DNA from: Choristoneura fumiferana
Taxonomy: Eukaryota; Arthropoda; Insecta; Lepidoptera; Tortricidae
Direction: 5' to 3'
Assembly: GCF_025370935.1 (NCBI RefSeq)
Contig: NC_133479.1
Coordinates: forward strand, 15,552,894 to 15,616,893
DNA length: 64,000 nt
In this document: positions 34,162 to 46,003 of the stretch, in pieces
How positions within the stretch are numbered: the first letter of the stretch is position 1
How the letters are laid out: the number at the start of each line of letters is the position of its first letter
Notes under the pieces: generated by a model
The model's input: the letters and a program-made list of their open reading frames with translations, nothing else
What the model was told of the DNA's origin: nothing
Databases searched by the model: none
Translations under genes and position numbers: made by a program

Positions 34162-35285
34162 CCATCCAGCGGTTTGAGAGATATGCGGTAATAAAGAATA
34201 TTACATACAAGATACGCGCGAAAAACAATACCACTCCTTGCAGTCGGGTAAAAAACCCTATCCACCTTTCATAGACTATAGTTAAGTAAATTCTATCTAA
34301 TTGCTTTTAGCCTGGAATCAACTTTTATAAGCACTGTTTTTGGACTTTAAATTACGTAATTTCATTTAATTTGATTGAACCTTTCCACAAACTGGGCCAA
34401 ATTTACTCAATGGGCTTCATCATAATGAATGGTCGAGAAACGATTACAAATCTATTTGGCACACAGGGCGCTAACAAAAGCGTACCCACTCTCTCCGGTT
34501 GACTCCTAATTTGATAACAATCGGACACAGGTTATTTGATGAAATAAATGATTTTGGCTATGTACTAATTTATGTCCTATCCTATTCAATTGTCCTGCAA
34601 TTTTTTCGTATCTTTTCTAACCTAACTCTAACTCAAGATAGAACCAAGGATCTTTACTAATATCCCGTATTGCTATAACTACTTTATCGAAAAAGTAAAC
34701 GAAAAGCGTCAAGGTTGTACTCGTACAAGCTTTATTGATTTGAACTTTAGCGTTAAGGTTAAATTATCCGGATTTCAACGATTACGAACCACATGGTTAT
34801 CTCCAATCGGCTGTGTATTATGCAAATCTCATCTCGTGTCTTAGACCTGCCATTTATGTGACAGCACAACATATTCAATATGAAGAACATTAGAATTAAT
34901 TATTCCAAGACCAACTCCAGCAATATTACCATTCAATACCGTGGTACACTTAGTAGTTTAAAGCGTAACGCTTATGCAACTCATTGTCTGCACCATCACC
35001 TAGGTTGTGGTTATAAAAACCCACAGGCTTTGTAACATAATGATAATTTCCAACTTTCTTTTCCTGGGATGCAACAGTGCTCTTTGATGATAAATTACCT
35101 AATCCATTGAGACGGACATCATCACCATCAGTTAAGTAATATAAAAATTGTAACGCATATACCTGCAGGATATTTATAAAACTACATGAAGTCATTAGGA
35201 AAACTAAAGCCCCTACGATAAAAACTTAAAAATCGAAAAATTACACATATTTGGCAAGCGCACTGACGAAATAATGTTCAAATCT
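34162..35285. other. Unassigned DNA
   Basis: Nothing recognisable; the 81-codon frame on the minus strand (34,950-35,195) lacks motifs. Confidence 0.45.
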
Positions 35286-35872
35286 ATATATAAATGAAAA
35301 TGCACATATTCATCACTGAAGAAATTTATGTTAGCGCATCACTTCAAAACGACTTCACTACCAATTTGAATATTTTTTTATGTCGTTTTGACAATTATCA
35401 GGAAAAGGTTTGTATGAAAGAAAATATTTGAAAAATTATACGACGCAAAAAGTAAATGAGTCAGCGAGACAGAAAATGCTAGCAGGGTTCAATCTCATTT
35501 TCGTCATTGTTCATACCCCTTTGAACCGAATGGGTAGCTGGGGTCAAATAAAACTAATGCTTCCTGGCAGGATTTGATATTTTGCTTGTACTTTGTTGTA
35601 ACATTTTTACCATAAAATTTATCTATTTAGTGAGTTGTGTTATATGTATGCTGCATATCAGTCTAGTTTTTGCATCACGAACGATTTTCCTACTCTAATT
35701 AGCTGAGTAAAAACTTTAGTCTTTATTTTTACTAGATATCTATCTCCCGCTATCCTATATATAAATTCAGATTATAAATTATCTGTGAACCAAATTCCAT
35801 TCAAATCCGATGACCCGTTTTCGCATGATGGAGGAACAAACATTCAAACTTTCCCATGTATAATATTAGTAG
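35286..35872. mobile_element. Decayed Helitron pieces
   Basis: The right part ends CCCATGTATAATATTAGTAGGA, the reverse of a Helitron TC end. It is preceded by GAACCAAATTCCATTCAAAT and GGAGGAACAAACATTCAAAC, as in other copies. The left part (ATCTATATATAAATGAAAAT at about 35,283) resembles another Helitron start. Boundaries and order are uncertain. Confidence 0.5.
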
Positions 35873-37099
35873 GAAGAAGGATTTCAATAACACATAAGTA
35901 ATTACAGAAAAGGTAAGTTTAATACACATCAAAATATGAAACTCGTTATGCTGAGTCCGTCTTCTCAAATTTAGTAGTATTTACATAGTTAGGTAAGATA
36001 CGTTTGACCAAAAGACTAACCTGGATTGTTTACCTAAAACATAAAATGACTGTAGAAGTAGGTAAAGCCAATTCGCCTAAACCTGCTTCAAAGGACTTTT
36101 GACGTCAGCTATATTTATTCAGGTCAAACCGGGTGTTCGACCAACCTTCAATAAGTATGTCTAGACAGCTGCGACCACGGAAAGGCTTTTGATGAATTCG
36201 ATAATACAATTTTATGACAAAATAAGAAACGGGATATGATGAAATTTTAACTTTTTACTGCACACATAACGAGAATCCATCTTTAACTATCTTAAGTGGT
36301 AAAAAGTAGGAATCTAGAAAAGTTTTTAACCGGATCATATTGCCACGGCTCCATAGCGCTGGCCACCCATCTGTCTCAGGGCTATATCTTTTAACTGTAG
36401 TCATCCACAAATTATAAAATTACAATTACAAGCAATTTGTTTTTATTTTCAACATTGTTAGCTCGATATTAATAATGGCAATCGTATGGTGGCACAAAAC
36501 CCTCTGAACGCTAGTGAGACTGAATCAAAGTAGCCAAAAAAACGAATATTATTAAGTACAGTATGCTCTTACCAAAAAATAAAATAATCTTTATTTTCTC
36601 TTTACCTATTTACCTACTCCTACTTAGACAAAACAAGCGCGAGTGATCTGACCGAAAAATCTGACTTGCACCCCCCTAGGCCAGAAGCTGGGTACGCCCA
36701 TGTATATATGTATAATACAACAACAGTTGGTCTATCTGGAGCTAATTTGCATGTTCATTGATAAATGTTGCAACTTGTATTCTGCGACACATTTGGTCAT
36801 TAGTAGGCGAGTTGTCATTCGCGACATTGATATTGACCGCGAAGGGTCACGCGCTCCACTAGAGCTGACAATGCCGTTGTATCTATAACTACGAATACTA
36901 ACTACAGACTATTATACAGATTTATATACAAGGATTCAAATTATAGCGCAATATTTTAGCATTGAGATGAGTTAGTTTGACTGAACATCCCTGTATATTT
37001 CTTTCAAGATTTTTTATTGTGGTTGACAAATTTAATGTAACTGTAACTTTGATCCATATTCAAAGTACCGCGTCAAAGCGCGACTACGTTTTGAATAAA
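35873..37099. other. Unassigned DNA
   Basis: No gene or element recognised. Confidence 0.45.
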
Positions 37100-37223
37100 A
37101 CTACGAAGCTCAGAGACCTCAGTCCCGGGTTCGATTCCTGGCCGAGGCAGATATTTGTAATAATATGAATGTTTGTTCTCGGGTCTTGGATTTTTAATAT
37201 GTATTTAAGTATGTATTTATCTA

Positions 37224-37287
37224 CTAACGTTAACTCTTTTACGAGCCCTATGTCCCTAGTAAGGGATAACAGGATCACATCATCATC
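37224..37287 (+). mobile_element. 64-bp insertion with 13-bp target duplication
   Basis: ATGTATTTATCTA occurs at 37,211-37,223 and 37,288-37,300. The 64 bp between end in an ATCATCATC tail, as expected for a severely truncated retrocopy. Removing the insert and one duplication restores the host repeat. Confidence 0.85.
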
Positions 37288-37336
37288 ATGTATTTATCTA
37301 TATGAGTATGTTTATCCGTTGCCTAGTATACATGTA

Positions 37337-37572
37337 AAGAAATGTCGAAAAGATTAGTAGACGTCACAGGTGATTGAAGAGCTGGCAGCTTCCTCGGACA
37401 AAGAATTAGCCTAGCTATTCAAAGAGGAAACGCTGCCAGCATCTTCGGGACCTTGCCTAAGGGGTACTCTTTATGTAATTTGTTTTAGTTTAAGGTTCTA
37501 TTTTTATTTTATATAGGTAAGTTTGTTAAGTATAGGACTGTTTTTAATTGAAAACATTTAATAAATTTCTTT
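37337..37572 (+). pseudogene. Non-LTR retrotransposon C-terminus, nested
   Basis: In the frame starting at 37,354 the translation reads LVDVTGD, one stop, then RAGSFLGQRISLAIQRGNAA and SIFGTLPKG. This is a conserved C-terminal tail I associate with lepidopteran non-LTR reverse transcriptases (clade not fixed). A 3' UTR with AATAAA and a TTTGACTTT tail follows. It splits the surrounding repeat between CCTAGTATACATGTA and GTACAAGCTTTGC. Confidence 0.7.
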
Positions 37573-37650
37573 GACTTTGTACAAGCTTTGCTTGGCTTGG
37601 GACTAGGTCAATTAGTATTGGTGTCAAGTGTCCCATGATATTTATTTATT

Positions 37651-38575
37651 TTATTAATATGTAGTTGTAATTTTTATGTATAAGGGCACATAAAATATAC
37701 GTAAAAGGATTCCAACGCACTAAAAACCTCCTCAATTTTTGGAGTCTGTAGAAATTGCAAACGATGGTAAATGAAATAACTTTATTACTAATCCAATGAA
37801 AGTAAAGTGTCCAAAAATTGCTTTACAAAGTAATTTAAGATAGATACTCGGTCGATAGAGCATCTTCATTTTAAAATACCGGGTTCTAATTCAAATTCGT
37901 ATTGTACACGTATTGTTTGAAACGATTTCTAAATAATTGATCATTAGTACCTACTCGTAAGAGATTGGAAATACGGTACGCATTTAAACAACAGTAAAAC
38001 TGTATAAAAGTGAAAATTACATCTTCATTGTTTTTCCATTTGTCTTCTTCCAGGTTAAACTTCTGCCTCGTCAGCACGCGTCACTTAATCTACTGCCTGT
38101 TACTTAGCCTTTAACACTATCAAACTAGCCGATGGCTTGCCAATACTTTGCGTAACTTGAATAATGTGTTACTTACATTAATGGAGAGCTATTGGTAATA
38201 CGTCCAAGGTCAACAAACTATTAATTAATAATTACAGACCAATAAGGTGATAGTTGACATAATGAAATGATAATGTTTAATATTTATGATGAGAAAAAAG
38301 TACGTGTGGGTGGAAGAACCTCTAGGGAGTCGTTATGGGGGACTCAATTTGGTAGCAGTGCATTAAAAATGATAAATCATACAATGATGTCAGTGACTTT
38401 TAAAGAAGCTGAATATTAACAAATTAAGAAAATAAAAAACGTTTATTTTTAACATTCTCACCTTCTATATAAAAGTTATTGTAGGTATTCATAACACATC
38501 TGAAAAATCAGCGCTTTTATCCATCAAATGTCATTTGATATCAATAGGTATTGCGTAGTTCCAATAGCACGGTTG
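37651..38575. other. Unassigned DNA
   Basis: No gene or element recognised. Confidence 0.45.
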
Positions 38576-39297
38576 GTGTATTTTGCTTACTTTAATAGCA
38601 TTATTTCGTACGGCCTTATTTTATGGGGATGAATGTCTATTGAGTCAATTTTTATCTTACAAAAGAGAGCAATTAGAGCAATTTATAATTTGAAGACGCG
38701 TGAATCGTTAAGATCTTTTTTTAAGGAAACAGATATCCTAACCCTGCCGTCGCATTATGTTTTTGAAATAATCATGTATGTTAGGAAGAACATATTGATT
38801 TTCCCACTAACGTCGATAAGCCAAAGGCTACTAGAAACACAGGGAGCTTAAAGTTCCATCTTACAGACTGGCTAAAACCAAATAGTCTTTTCTGGGAAAT
38901 TTGCATACGTTTTTATAATAAATTCCAAAAATATTATAATGAAACGGATACAAAATTCAGATCTATTGTCAGAAGACATTAATATCAAAGGCGTATTATA
39001 AGTTAATGATTATATCATGACAGGGATATTTGGAAATAATTCCGATCCGCATTAGCGATCCCTTCAAATAGCGAACCTACTGTGTTAAAATTAAAGTTGT
39101 GTTAAATACTTGTGATGTATACATATCATTTAATAATATTATAAATCTGTTTTAAAAAAATATATATACCTCGTTGAGTTTCTTGCCGGATTCTTTCTCA
39201 GCAGAGGTTTTCCGAACGGTGGTAGATTTTTGACATTCATAAGTGCTTGTTATAGCCTAAATTGAATAAAGATATTTTGACTTTGACTTTGGAAAAT
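38576..39297 (+). pseudogene. Jockey-type LINE reverse transcriptase C-terminus and 3' UTR
   Basis: The frame from 38,576 gives VYFAYFNSIISYGLILWG, a TGA stop (38,630-38,632), then in the same frame ESIFILQKRAIRAIYNLKTR and further conserved residues (FFKETDILTLPS.YVFE.IMYVRKN) to a stop at 38,849-38,851. This is the region after the catalytic core in jockey-superfamily non-LTR reverse transcriptases. The 3' UTR (GAGTTTCTTGCCGGATTCTT, GAATAAAGATATTTTGACTT) ends in a (TTTGAC)-type tail near 39,291. Truncated at the 5' end and inactive. Confidence 0.9.
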
Positions 39298-39804
39298 AAA
39301 TGGCAAAAAGACATTGAAGTTTTCTCCTTGGTGTATGATAGCACGTAGTTTTAAACAACAATTTTAGATATAGTAACTAGAAAACTAGAAAAATATCAAT
39401 AAAATTTTTGTCTCATTCAACCGTCGATATTTTCGTATACCACGCGCCATATAAATCTACCTAAAAGTTCATTACTTAATACTCAGTCTTGACGCATTGT
39501 TGAGATACACTTTTTATGCGACGTCTTTACGTTACTCCCGGATTGTGTTCGAATCGCTTAACGGTATAGTGCCTATTCAATTATTGGAATTATACATTTA
39601 TAGTTTTTGTGGTACTAGTCGGGGCAATGAACTTTGAGGCAAAGTTAGGCGGCGGAAGGTATAGCCCTTATTCCTCGTAGTACCACCCACTTGTTCCACC
39701 AGTGGGTCGAGAAGGAATTACCTTTCCTCGTGGTACCACTGAATACTAATTGTTGCTATATGTTTAAGCTTTTGACAGGTAGATGTGCACAGAGAACACC
39801 CGCC
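39298..39804. other. Unassigned DNA with CCTCGTRGTACCAC direct pair
   Basis: TTCCTCGTAGTACCAC (about 39,670) and TTCCTCGTGGTACCAC (about 39,725) are near-identical direct copies. A related GTGGTACTAG lies upstream at about 39,609. This may be a small unrecognised element. Confidence 0.4.
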
Positions 39805-39930
39805 GGGCTACTATGAAACTCGAAACTCGAAGTTCGTTTCGTACCGTCCCTCTCGCTCTCGTATTAAATATATAAGTGTCAGAGGGACCGCACGACACGA
39901 ACTTCGAGTTTCGAGTTTCGTAGTAGCCCT
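39805..39930. mobile_element. MITE, TACGAAATTCGAAG family, copy 2
   Basis: GGGCTACTATGAAACTCGAA at the left and TCGAGTTTCGTAGTAGCCC at the right are inverted. The centre has GTACCGTCCCTCTCGCTCTC. Same design and length as the 10.6- and 48.8-kb copies. Open frames on both strands here are by-products of the inverted symmetry. Confidence 0.85.
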
Positions 39931-41728
39931 GCAGATCCTTGACGCATACTCGTATACTTATTGTATTGTCGTGTTTTAGGGATGACCACGCCACGCCACG
40001 CTACTCGTAAAACGAACTTGTCATGTGCATGGTGTTTACTACCTTATATCTCGTATGAATTTAAGAGCTATTGAACCCAGTAGTCAATAAGAATAATTAA
40101 TCATGTGCCATATAAGTCCCTACCGTTTCTCTGTCGCCTCATAAAATTTTAAATTATGCACGCTCGTTCACGCCCCAGCGGAAATGCCCGAAAGGTGCTA
40201 ATTAATGTACAGATGTCCTTATTAGTTTACACGAGTATCCTAATTCGTTGGACTGTCAGTCACGTATTTCGAGACGTCAGTAATAATTACGAGTATAAGA
40301 CGCAAGCGTGGGACTCGACGTTCACTTGCACTGCGTAGGCGCACTTGAGTGCTTTATAAAAAATCTTTTTGTTCTTAATAATAATTTTCATGCCGGTTCA
40401 CCTTTTGAAGTTGCGTAGCTCAATTTTATTGTTCTAAATCGTCTATGCTCAAATTTAATTAGAACCCACGCCTGCTGTAGTACATAGAGCACTAGAGAAC
40501 GTTAATTTTAGAAAGATGTATTTCAGTTTTATTCTTAGTTAATCTAATTAGGCACTATCCCTTAGGCATTAGAGCTAAACTGGATCAATGACTCGGGTAA
40601 CACGGTCGAAAATAGGTCAGGACTTTGACCCCCGCGCATAGCTGTATCCCCGCATAAATAATAATGCGTAAAATGAGTTAACAAATACTAGAATAGTTAG
40701 GTACATTACATAGAAATGTTAATTAGTTTTCAACGATAAGTAATATTTTGAAGCATTAGGTAATCATTTGTTTTATTATGAGCTGAGTAATCTTGATTGA
40801 AGTACTATTGCAGATATTTTCATATTATATAAATATTTCGCAATAACACAAAAAGCTCTTTTTGGTTTTAATTCAAATTTGACTTCAAGAAATAGCAAAA
40901 ATATTTCAATTTGGCTATTATTCATGTCCACCAAGTCTGTCTGCTGCAATACTGATTGATATCAATATAACCAACACCAACTTGCAAATTGAATCAGAAA
41001 AGTCGTAAATAATAGTTAGTGTACCTAATGAATAAGTTATAGCTGGAAGTTTATTTATTATTCAATACCGCACACCGGCAGTCACGTTCAAGACTGTGCG
41101 TATACGCGTCTCGATTTTATTACGCTCGTCCATTCACAAAACACCGATACATCCAATACTTTTACAATAAATTAGTGTAATAGGTGTAAAAAAATAGAGC
41201 TCAAATGCAGAGCTCCCACTCGCACCATGTTCTCTCTATCTCTCTCTGCAAAAGCCTTTGTCAGCTCTGAGCTGATTTGATCTTTTGCCAGTCTGAAAGG
41301 TTCTGGGAATTAAGAAATTCCCATACATTCCCAGATATTGCGTAGCCACGATTCCTTCCTCTGCTCTTTTGCCTGCCACTTTGTCCATTATTAGTTTGCA
41401 AGAGTTCGTATCTGTCGTGTCTTGCATGTTCCATGTACTTGCAGAATCACTGCAGTGTCAGAAGCAAAGCTTAGTATTATACCTAGATGCTCATTTCCAT
41501 TTTATCTGTAGCTACGTAACGTAGTACAAGTAAGCCCACGAGTAGGCTTAATACTGTTTCACACGAGCATAGCGTGCGTGATTTAATCTTCACGTGATCA
41601 TGCTTACGTAGTTGTTCCATCTAATGACCCTTAATAACTAAAATCCTGCTTAAATCGCAAGAAAATAATTATGTTTCATCTCTATAAAGTTTTAGCCCGT
41701 AGCGGTGTACTTAACTGTTGTGGCAAGA
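39931..41728. other. Unassigned DNA
   Basis: A CT-rich run (about 41,222-41,248) and a short GAGCTC-rich spot near 41,198-41,215 are the only structures noted. Confidence 0.45.
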
Positions 41729-41936
41729 ACAAGAGCATGTCGGGCCATGCTCAGTGTAGGGTTCCGTAGTTCCCAACCGTCAATAGGCGGACTTAAAATA
41801 TGACTCTGGTTTTTGCAGATGTAATTCTTTATTACGTGAAACGATTTCAATATATTTTTTTATTTGAAAGAATATACTTTTAACGTGATCTTATAACTAG
41901 GTACTTTAAGAAAAAATAAAAATTTTAAAAAAAATT

Positions 41937-42720
41937 AACTGACTACAAAATACCATGAAAATAATTTTCTACCAGTCTGAAGTCGGTGCCTCAGCACGAG
42001 CCAGCAGGAGTGGACCTATGGTCGCCTACTTCACCTACGCACTGCTCTACATATTGCGCTTCAATCACTCCCGCTGGCTCGTGCTGAGGCACCGACTTCG
42101 GACTGGTAGAAAATTATTTTCATGGTATTTTGTAGTCGATTCAATTTTTTGTTATGAAATTTTTTTCTCGCTTTCTTGTGTAAATAATCTAAGATACAAT
42201 AGTTTAATGTCAACTGCTCATCACCTCTTACAATAGATTGCTTTTTTCGATGCAGAGACGTTCATTATTGAGGAGTCCTGGTGCTTCACTACCCATTCCA
42301 TTTCACCATATTTTATGGATTTCTTACGAGTAGCATAAATCGCTTAGCAAACTGTGTTAAATTAAATGAAATTCAACCCGTGAAATACTTGTTATTGAGT
42401 AGTAACTCCGATGGTCAACTGTGGTCTTCATCATCAGTTCCACTTCACCAAATGATGATTTTCAAAAGCAAATGCACGAGTTACTGCTAAATATATCAAA
42501 ATTATCATATGTGTTCCTACAACATTTGAAGAGTTCCCTCGATTTCCTTAGGATCCAATCATCAGATCCTGATTTGGTGCTTATGGACCTAATTGAAAGC
42601 ATTCCTAGACGAACGCAAAAAAAAATTCAAATCGGTTCATAAATGACGGAGTTCTGAGGTAACAAACATAAAAAAACATAACCGAATTGATAACCTCCTC
42701 CTTTTTTGAAGTCGGTTAAA
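41937..42720 (-). mobile_element. AACCGACT element, copy 1 (uninterrupted)
   Basis: The left edge AACTGACTACAAAA and the right edge, reading AACCGACTTCAAAAAAGG on the minus strand, act as terminal inverted repeats. A strong foldback occupies 41,941-42,137. The rest includes CGTTCATTATTGAGGAGTCC, TTCATCATCAGTTCCACTTC and CATAAATGACGGAGTTCTGA. It matches copy 2 (45,654-47,886) in reverse without the Helitron, so it supplies the empty site. No transposase frame. Confidence 0.85.
41941..42137. repeat. 72-bp-arm foldback inside copy 1
   Basis: Arms 41,941-42,012 and 42,066-42,137 (GACTACAAAATACCATGAAA ... CCAGCAGGAGTG) differ at 2 of 72 positions around a 53-bp loop. Copy 2 keeps one full arm (about 47,815-47,883) but only the innermost part of the other (about 47,738-47,752). 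Confidence 0.9.
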
Positions 42721-43086
42721 AAATACACGCAGCGGCGGTTAAATTTACAAAAACTTAAAAACTGCTCAACTGAGTAAATTGAAAAGTTTTTATTAACCTT
42801 AACTTCCATATTTTTTTTCTATTTTTTTTTAATCGTGTTGTTCAAAAGTTGGAGGGGGAAAGGGGGAACACATTTTTTTGTATTTTCGGAGTGAATATCT
42901 CCTTTAAATGTATGAGAGGTTCCCTAAAAATTTTTTTTTACTTTACTACTTTGTCGGCGTAACTGAAATATTAATGACGAAATATTCATGCCAAATTACA
43001 GCTTTCTAGTACTAACGCTCTCTGAGCGACAGACAGACATGGACATGGACAAACTATAAGAGTTGACTACGGAACCCTAAAAACGG

Positions 43087-43370
43087 AAAGCTTAAAGAAA
43101 CACCCATGGATCAATTATTCTAGCTGTACTCGTAGATGTTGATCAGTTTGTGTTTTGAAGCGTGAAAAAGAATATCAAAAAGAAATTAAATGAATGTCAG
43201 ACAATGGCCAAAACCATTTAAAACGTGGGTAAGTAAAGATACAGAATTTGTGAAGAAACCTTTTTCGTTTTGGTAATTTGTAGATACTCATCGCTGCCTC
43301 AATATTCTATCTGTCATTTGTCGACAAAATCATGATATTCCGATTTCCCTGAAACTAAGACACGTAAAGA
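43087..43370. other. Unassigned DNA
   Basis: Short interval without a recognised feature. Confidence 0.4.
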
Positions 43371-43560
43371 AAGAAAGAAGGATAGAAGACATTTATTCAC
43401 ATTCACAAATACACACAAATACAACAAAATTTTTAAATAGCAATAAACAACAAAAACAAAAAATACAAAAGTAAAAATACATACACGATTTTGAGTGTCA
43501 CCGCAAAAGTGAAACGGCAGCTGACTCAGCATTATGCTGCGCTGATATTCTGTCAGAAAC
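43371..43560 (-). mobile_element. LINE 3' UTR fragment
   Basis: GAAGACATTTATTCACATTC (reversed tail and AATAAA) is followed by CAGCTGACTCAGCATTATGC, TGCGCTGATATTCTGTCAG. The latter block recurs, diverged, at 59,500-59,545 (CTGCTCAGCATTGGCTGCGG, AGCGCTGGTATTCTGCCAG). Both are minus-strand ends of one LINE group. Confidence 0.6.
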
Positions 43561-45160
43561 GTCTGTGATTCGGAATGATACACAAATATACTAAACTTAA
43601 TACATACGTAAATAAAATTAAGAAATAGAAATATGTATATTCTATTGTAAGTAAATAACGAATAAATAGATTAAAATAAAAAATAAGTAAAACCAAGGGA
43701 AAAATAAGTTTCAAAACAACGGCGTGGCGTATTCAAAGTGTTCGTAGATAATATTGTTTGAAATACAGCGTTATGATTTTTATCTAGTATGTAAAAGTTA
43801 GCGTGATCCGTTTAAAAATATGTCGGCTAAGCTTTCTGAGGAGGGTACTGAACGATAAAAATGTATCTTTTCGTTTTGTCTCGTAGTCCCAAAGTACCAT
43901 GGCATCTATCTTTCATACGGAATATTTAATTGCTAGGACCATTAACATTCCTGCACCGCTAACGTGACTTTCTCAAGTGGGGTAGGTACAAATAATGAAG
44001 TCACGAATTTCTCGTGTTGTATCTTCTACTTTTTTACCTCGGTATCTCGTACTTGTAGACATTTACCCAGAAAGATATCGTGCAGTCCCATTTAAGCTTG
44101 AATATCACTAAGTTAAACACATTGCACCGCCTCTGCTCAGTACTGAAACTGCCTAAAGCAATTTTCCTTGCCGAATCCTAAACACACAGTGATGTCTGTC
44201 AGACCTTTAGGTAATTACCAGTTACAGAAACGCCGACAATGAAATTCACGAGGGAAACTGATGCTTCATGCTCAATTCATGTGTCAACAGCTCGTATCCT
44301 AACAAGGGGTTATTGATCTGGAAACATAAAAGGTTTTCTTTGGGCATTGTCTTAAACGGACACGTTTGTGCGATGAAACAGGCAGAGCGTGCCCAAGTGC
44401 CAGGCTCAGTTAATAGCTCCACTCGATGTATTTTTGAATCGATATTGCTTTCTTGCTCAATTTTAAAAGTAATCTCATTGTTCTTTGTAGATCGTAGAGA
44501 CTCGTGCAGGATGGACAACAAGTAACTTAAAACATTTATAAAAAGAAAAATGTAATAGAGCTGGCTACTTTTGAACTCTTAAACGAGGGGTGCATTTTAT
44601 ACTACGAATAATTCGTAGTTGTTATATATTAATGCAAAGCTCAGACAGGAAAAACTGGAATCTCCTGAGGGTTGCGACGAATTTAATCACAGGAAAATAC
44701 TCGAAGTAAAAAATAAATAATGCTGCTTCCTTCCATGACAATGACTATAGGTACGGATGCTTTTGAAATACTTGTATCGTTCTTGTCGGTAATTTGAAGA
44801 TAAAAGTAAAAATACACTACAAAAATACATAATAAATGATGCCAGTGACATTGAGCTAGTCTAAATCGAGTACGAGGGTCGATATTTATACTCTCCACCC
44901 ACAACACTGTGCTCCGTGACTTACCTTCTCATGGGACAAGAATTTACTATTTCGGAGTAAGTATTATGAGCGCCACGTTATACGTTTAATGGGAATTCCA
45001 AAATTACGTCGTTTCGACAAAAACATGTTGGTTCTATTTTATTGTTTACAGTTACGCTAGAAAGATTTTAATAATCTACTAACGTTCAGATCAGACTAAA
45101 ACTGTAACATCACGATTGGAGCAGAATTTCAATAAACATGTTAAGTTGTTTTAGAAAGTT
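43561..45160. other. Unassigned DNA
   Basis: Overlapping open frames at 44,246-44,525 occur on both strands without recognisable domains. No repeat termini. Confidence 0.45.
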
Positions 45161-45162
45161 TT

Positions 45163-45202
45163 GGTTTTTGTAGCCGGGATTGACTGCCCGGCTACAAAAA
45201 CC
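45163..45202. repeat. Perfect 16-bp-arm hairpin
   Basis: GGTTTTTGTAGCCGGG and its exact complement flank an 8-base loop (ATTGACTG). Symmetry extends imperfectly a few bases outward. It is too short for a usual insect pre-miRNA, so it is probably a relic palindrome. Confidence 0.85.
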
Positions 45203-46003
45203 GAAATACGTCAATCTCAGAATGTATTTATAAATTCTTCATTTCGAGTACAAATTCCACAATTTCCACATGTCGTACTTGTCATCTGCTTCCAATTTCA
45301 CAGCCGGGCCGTAAGGAAGCATTACGCCACAGTTATGTTTTACTGAAGATCGTAATGGCGTGAGATTGCATCGTGGAGACACGCCAGATCATCCATCTCG
45401 CCTACGATACTTAGGCTGCGAGTATACTGCACTATTATAGCTAGTGACACTTGAATACTTCCAAAGTTTAGAAAAGTGGTTTTGGCGTAATTTGTCTCAT
45501 GGTGTATTGAACTCCAAGTTCTTCAAGTGAGTAATCTTACATTCATCATTTTGCAAACACTTAAGCGAATGATTACACACACAGCTACAACATGCCATGT
45601 AATGACAGGAGGATTTTGACATTTACTCGTACATTTCATTCATTCTCCTTTTTAACCGACTTCAAAAAAAGGAGGAGGTTATCAATTTATGTTTGTTACC
45701 TCGGAACTCCGTCATTTATGAACTGATTTGAAAACATTTTTTTTTGTTCGTCTAGGAATGCTTAAAATTAGGTTCCATAAGCACTAAATAAGGATCTGAT
45801 GATTGGAACCTAAGGAAATCGAGGGAACTCTTCAAATATTGTAGGAACGCCTATGGTAATCCTACTATATTATAAATGTGAAGTTGTGAGTGAGTGAGTG
45901 AGTATGTTTGTTACTTTTTCACGCTTAAACGCTGGACGGATTTTGGATGAAATTTGCGGAAAGTTAGTTTATAACCTGGATTAAAATATAGGATACTTTT
46001 ATC

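Larger units (their letters stand above)
37100..37650 (+). mobile_element. tRNA-headed SINE-like repeat carrying two insertions
   Basis: Head with box B GGTTCGATTCC (37,128-37,138), then CAGATATTTGTAATAATATG, TGTTTGTTCTCGGGTCTTGG, TATTTATCTATATGAGTATG, TTATCCGTTGCCTAG, and after an interruption TACAAGCTTTGCTTGGCTTG and GTGTCAAGTGTCCCATGATA with a T/A tail. This is a common lepidopteran repeat. Two younger inserts lie inside it (37,224-37,287 and about 37,337-37,572). Confidence 0.75.
41729..43086 (+). mobile_element. GGTTCCGTAG-family element, split
   Basis: The left end reads CAAGAGCATGTCGGGCCATG then AGGGTTCCGTAGTTCCCAAC. The right end reads GACAGACAGACATGGACATG then GTTGACTACGGAACCCTAAA. 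Interior GTTCAAAAGTTGGAGGGGGA and ACTTTGTCGGCGTAACTGAA are also diagnostic. The AACCGACT foldback element (41,937-42,720) lies within it. The outer element is about 575 bp without the insert. Non-coding; class uncertain. Confidence 0.8.

Noticed and set aside
45163..45202. MicroRNA precursor
   Set aside because: The stem is only about 16-20 bp with an 8-base loop, shorter than normal insect pre-miRNAs.
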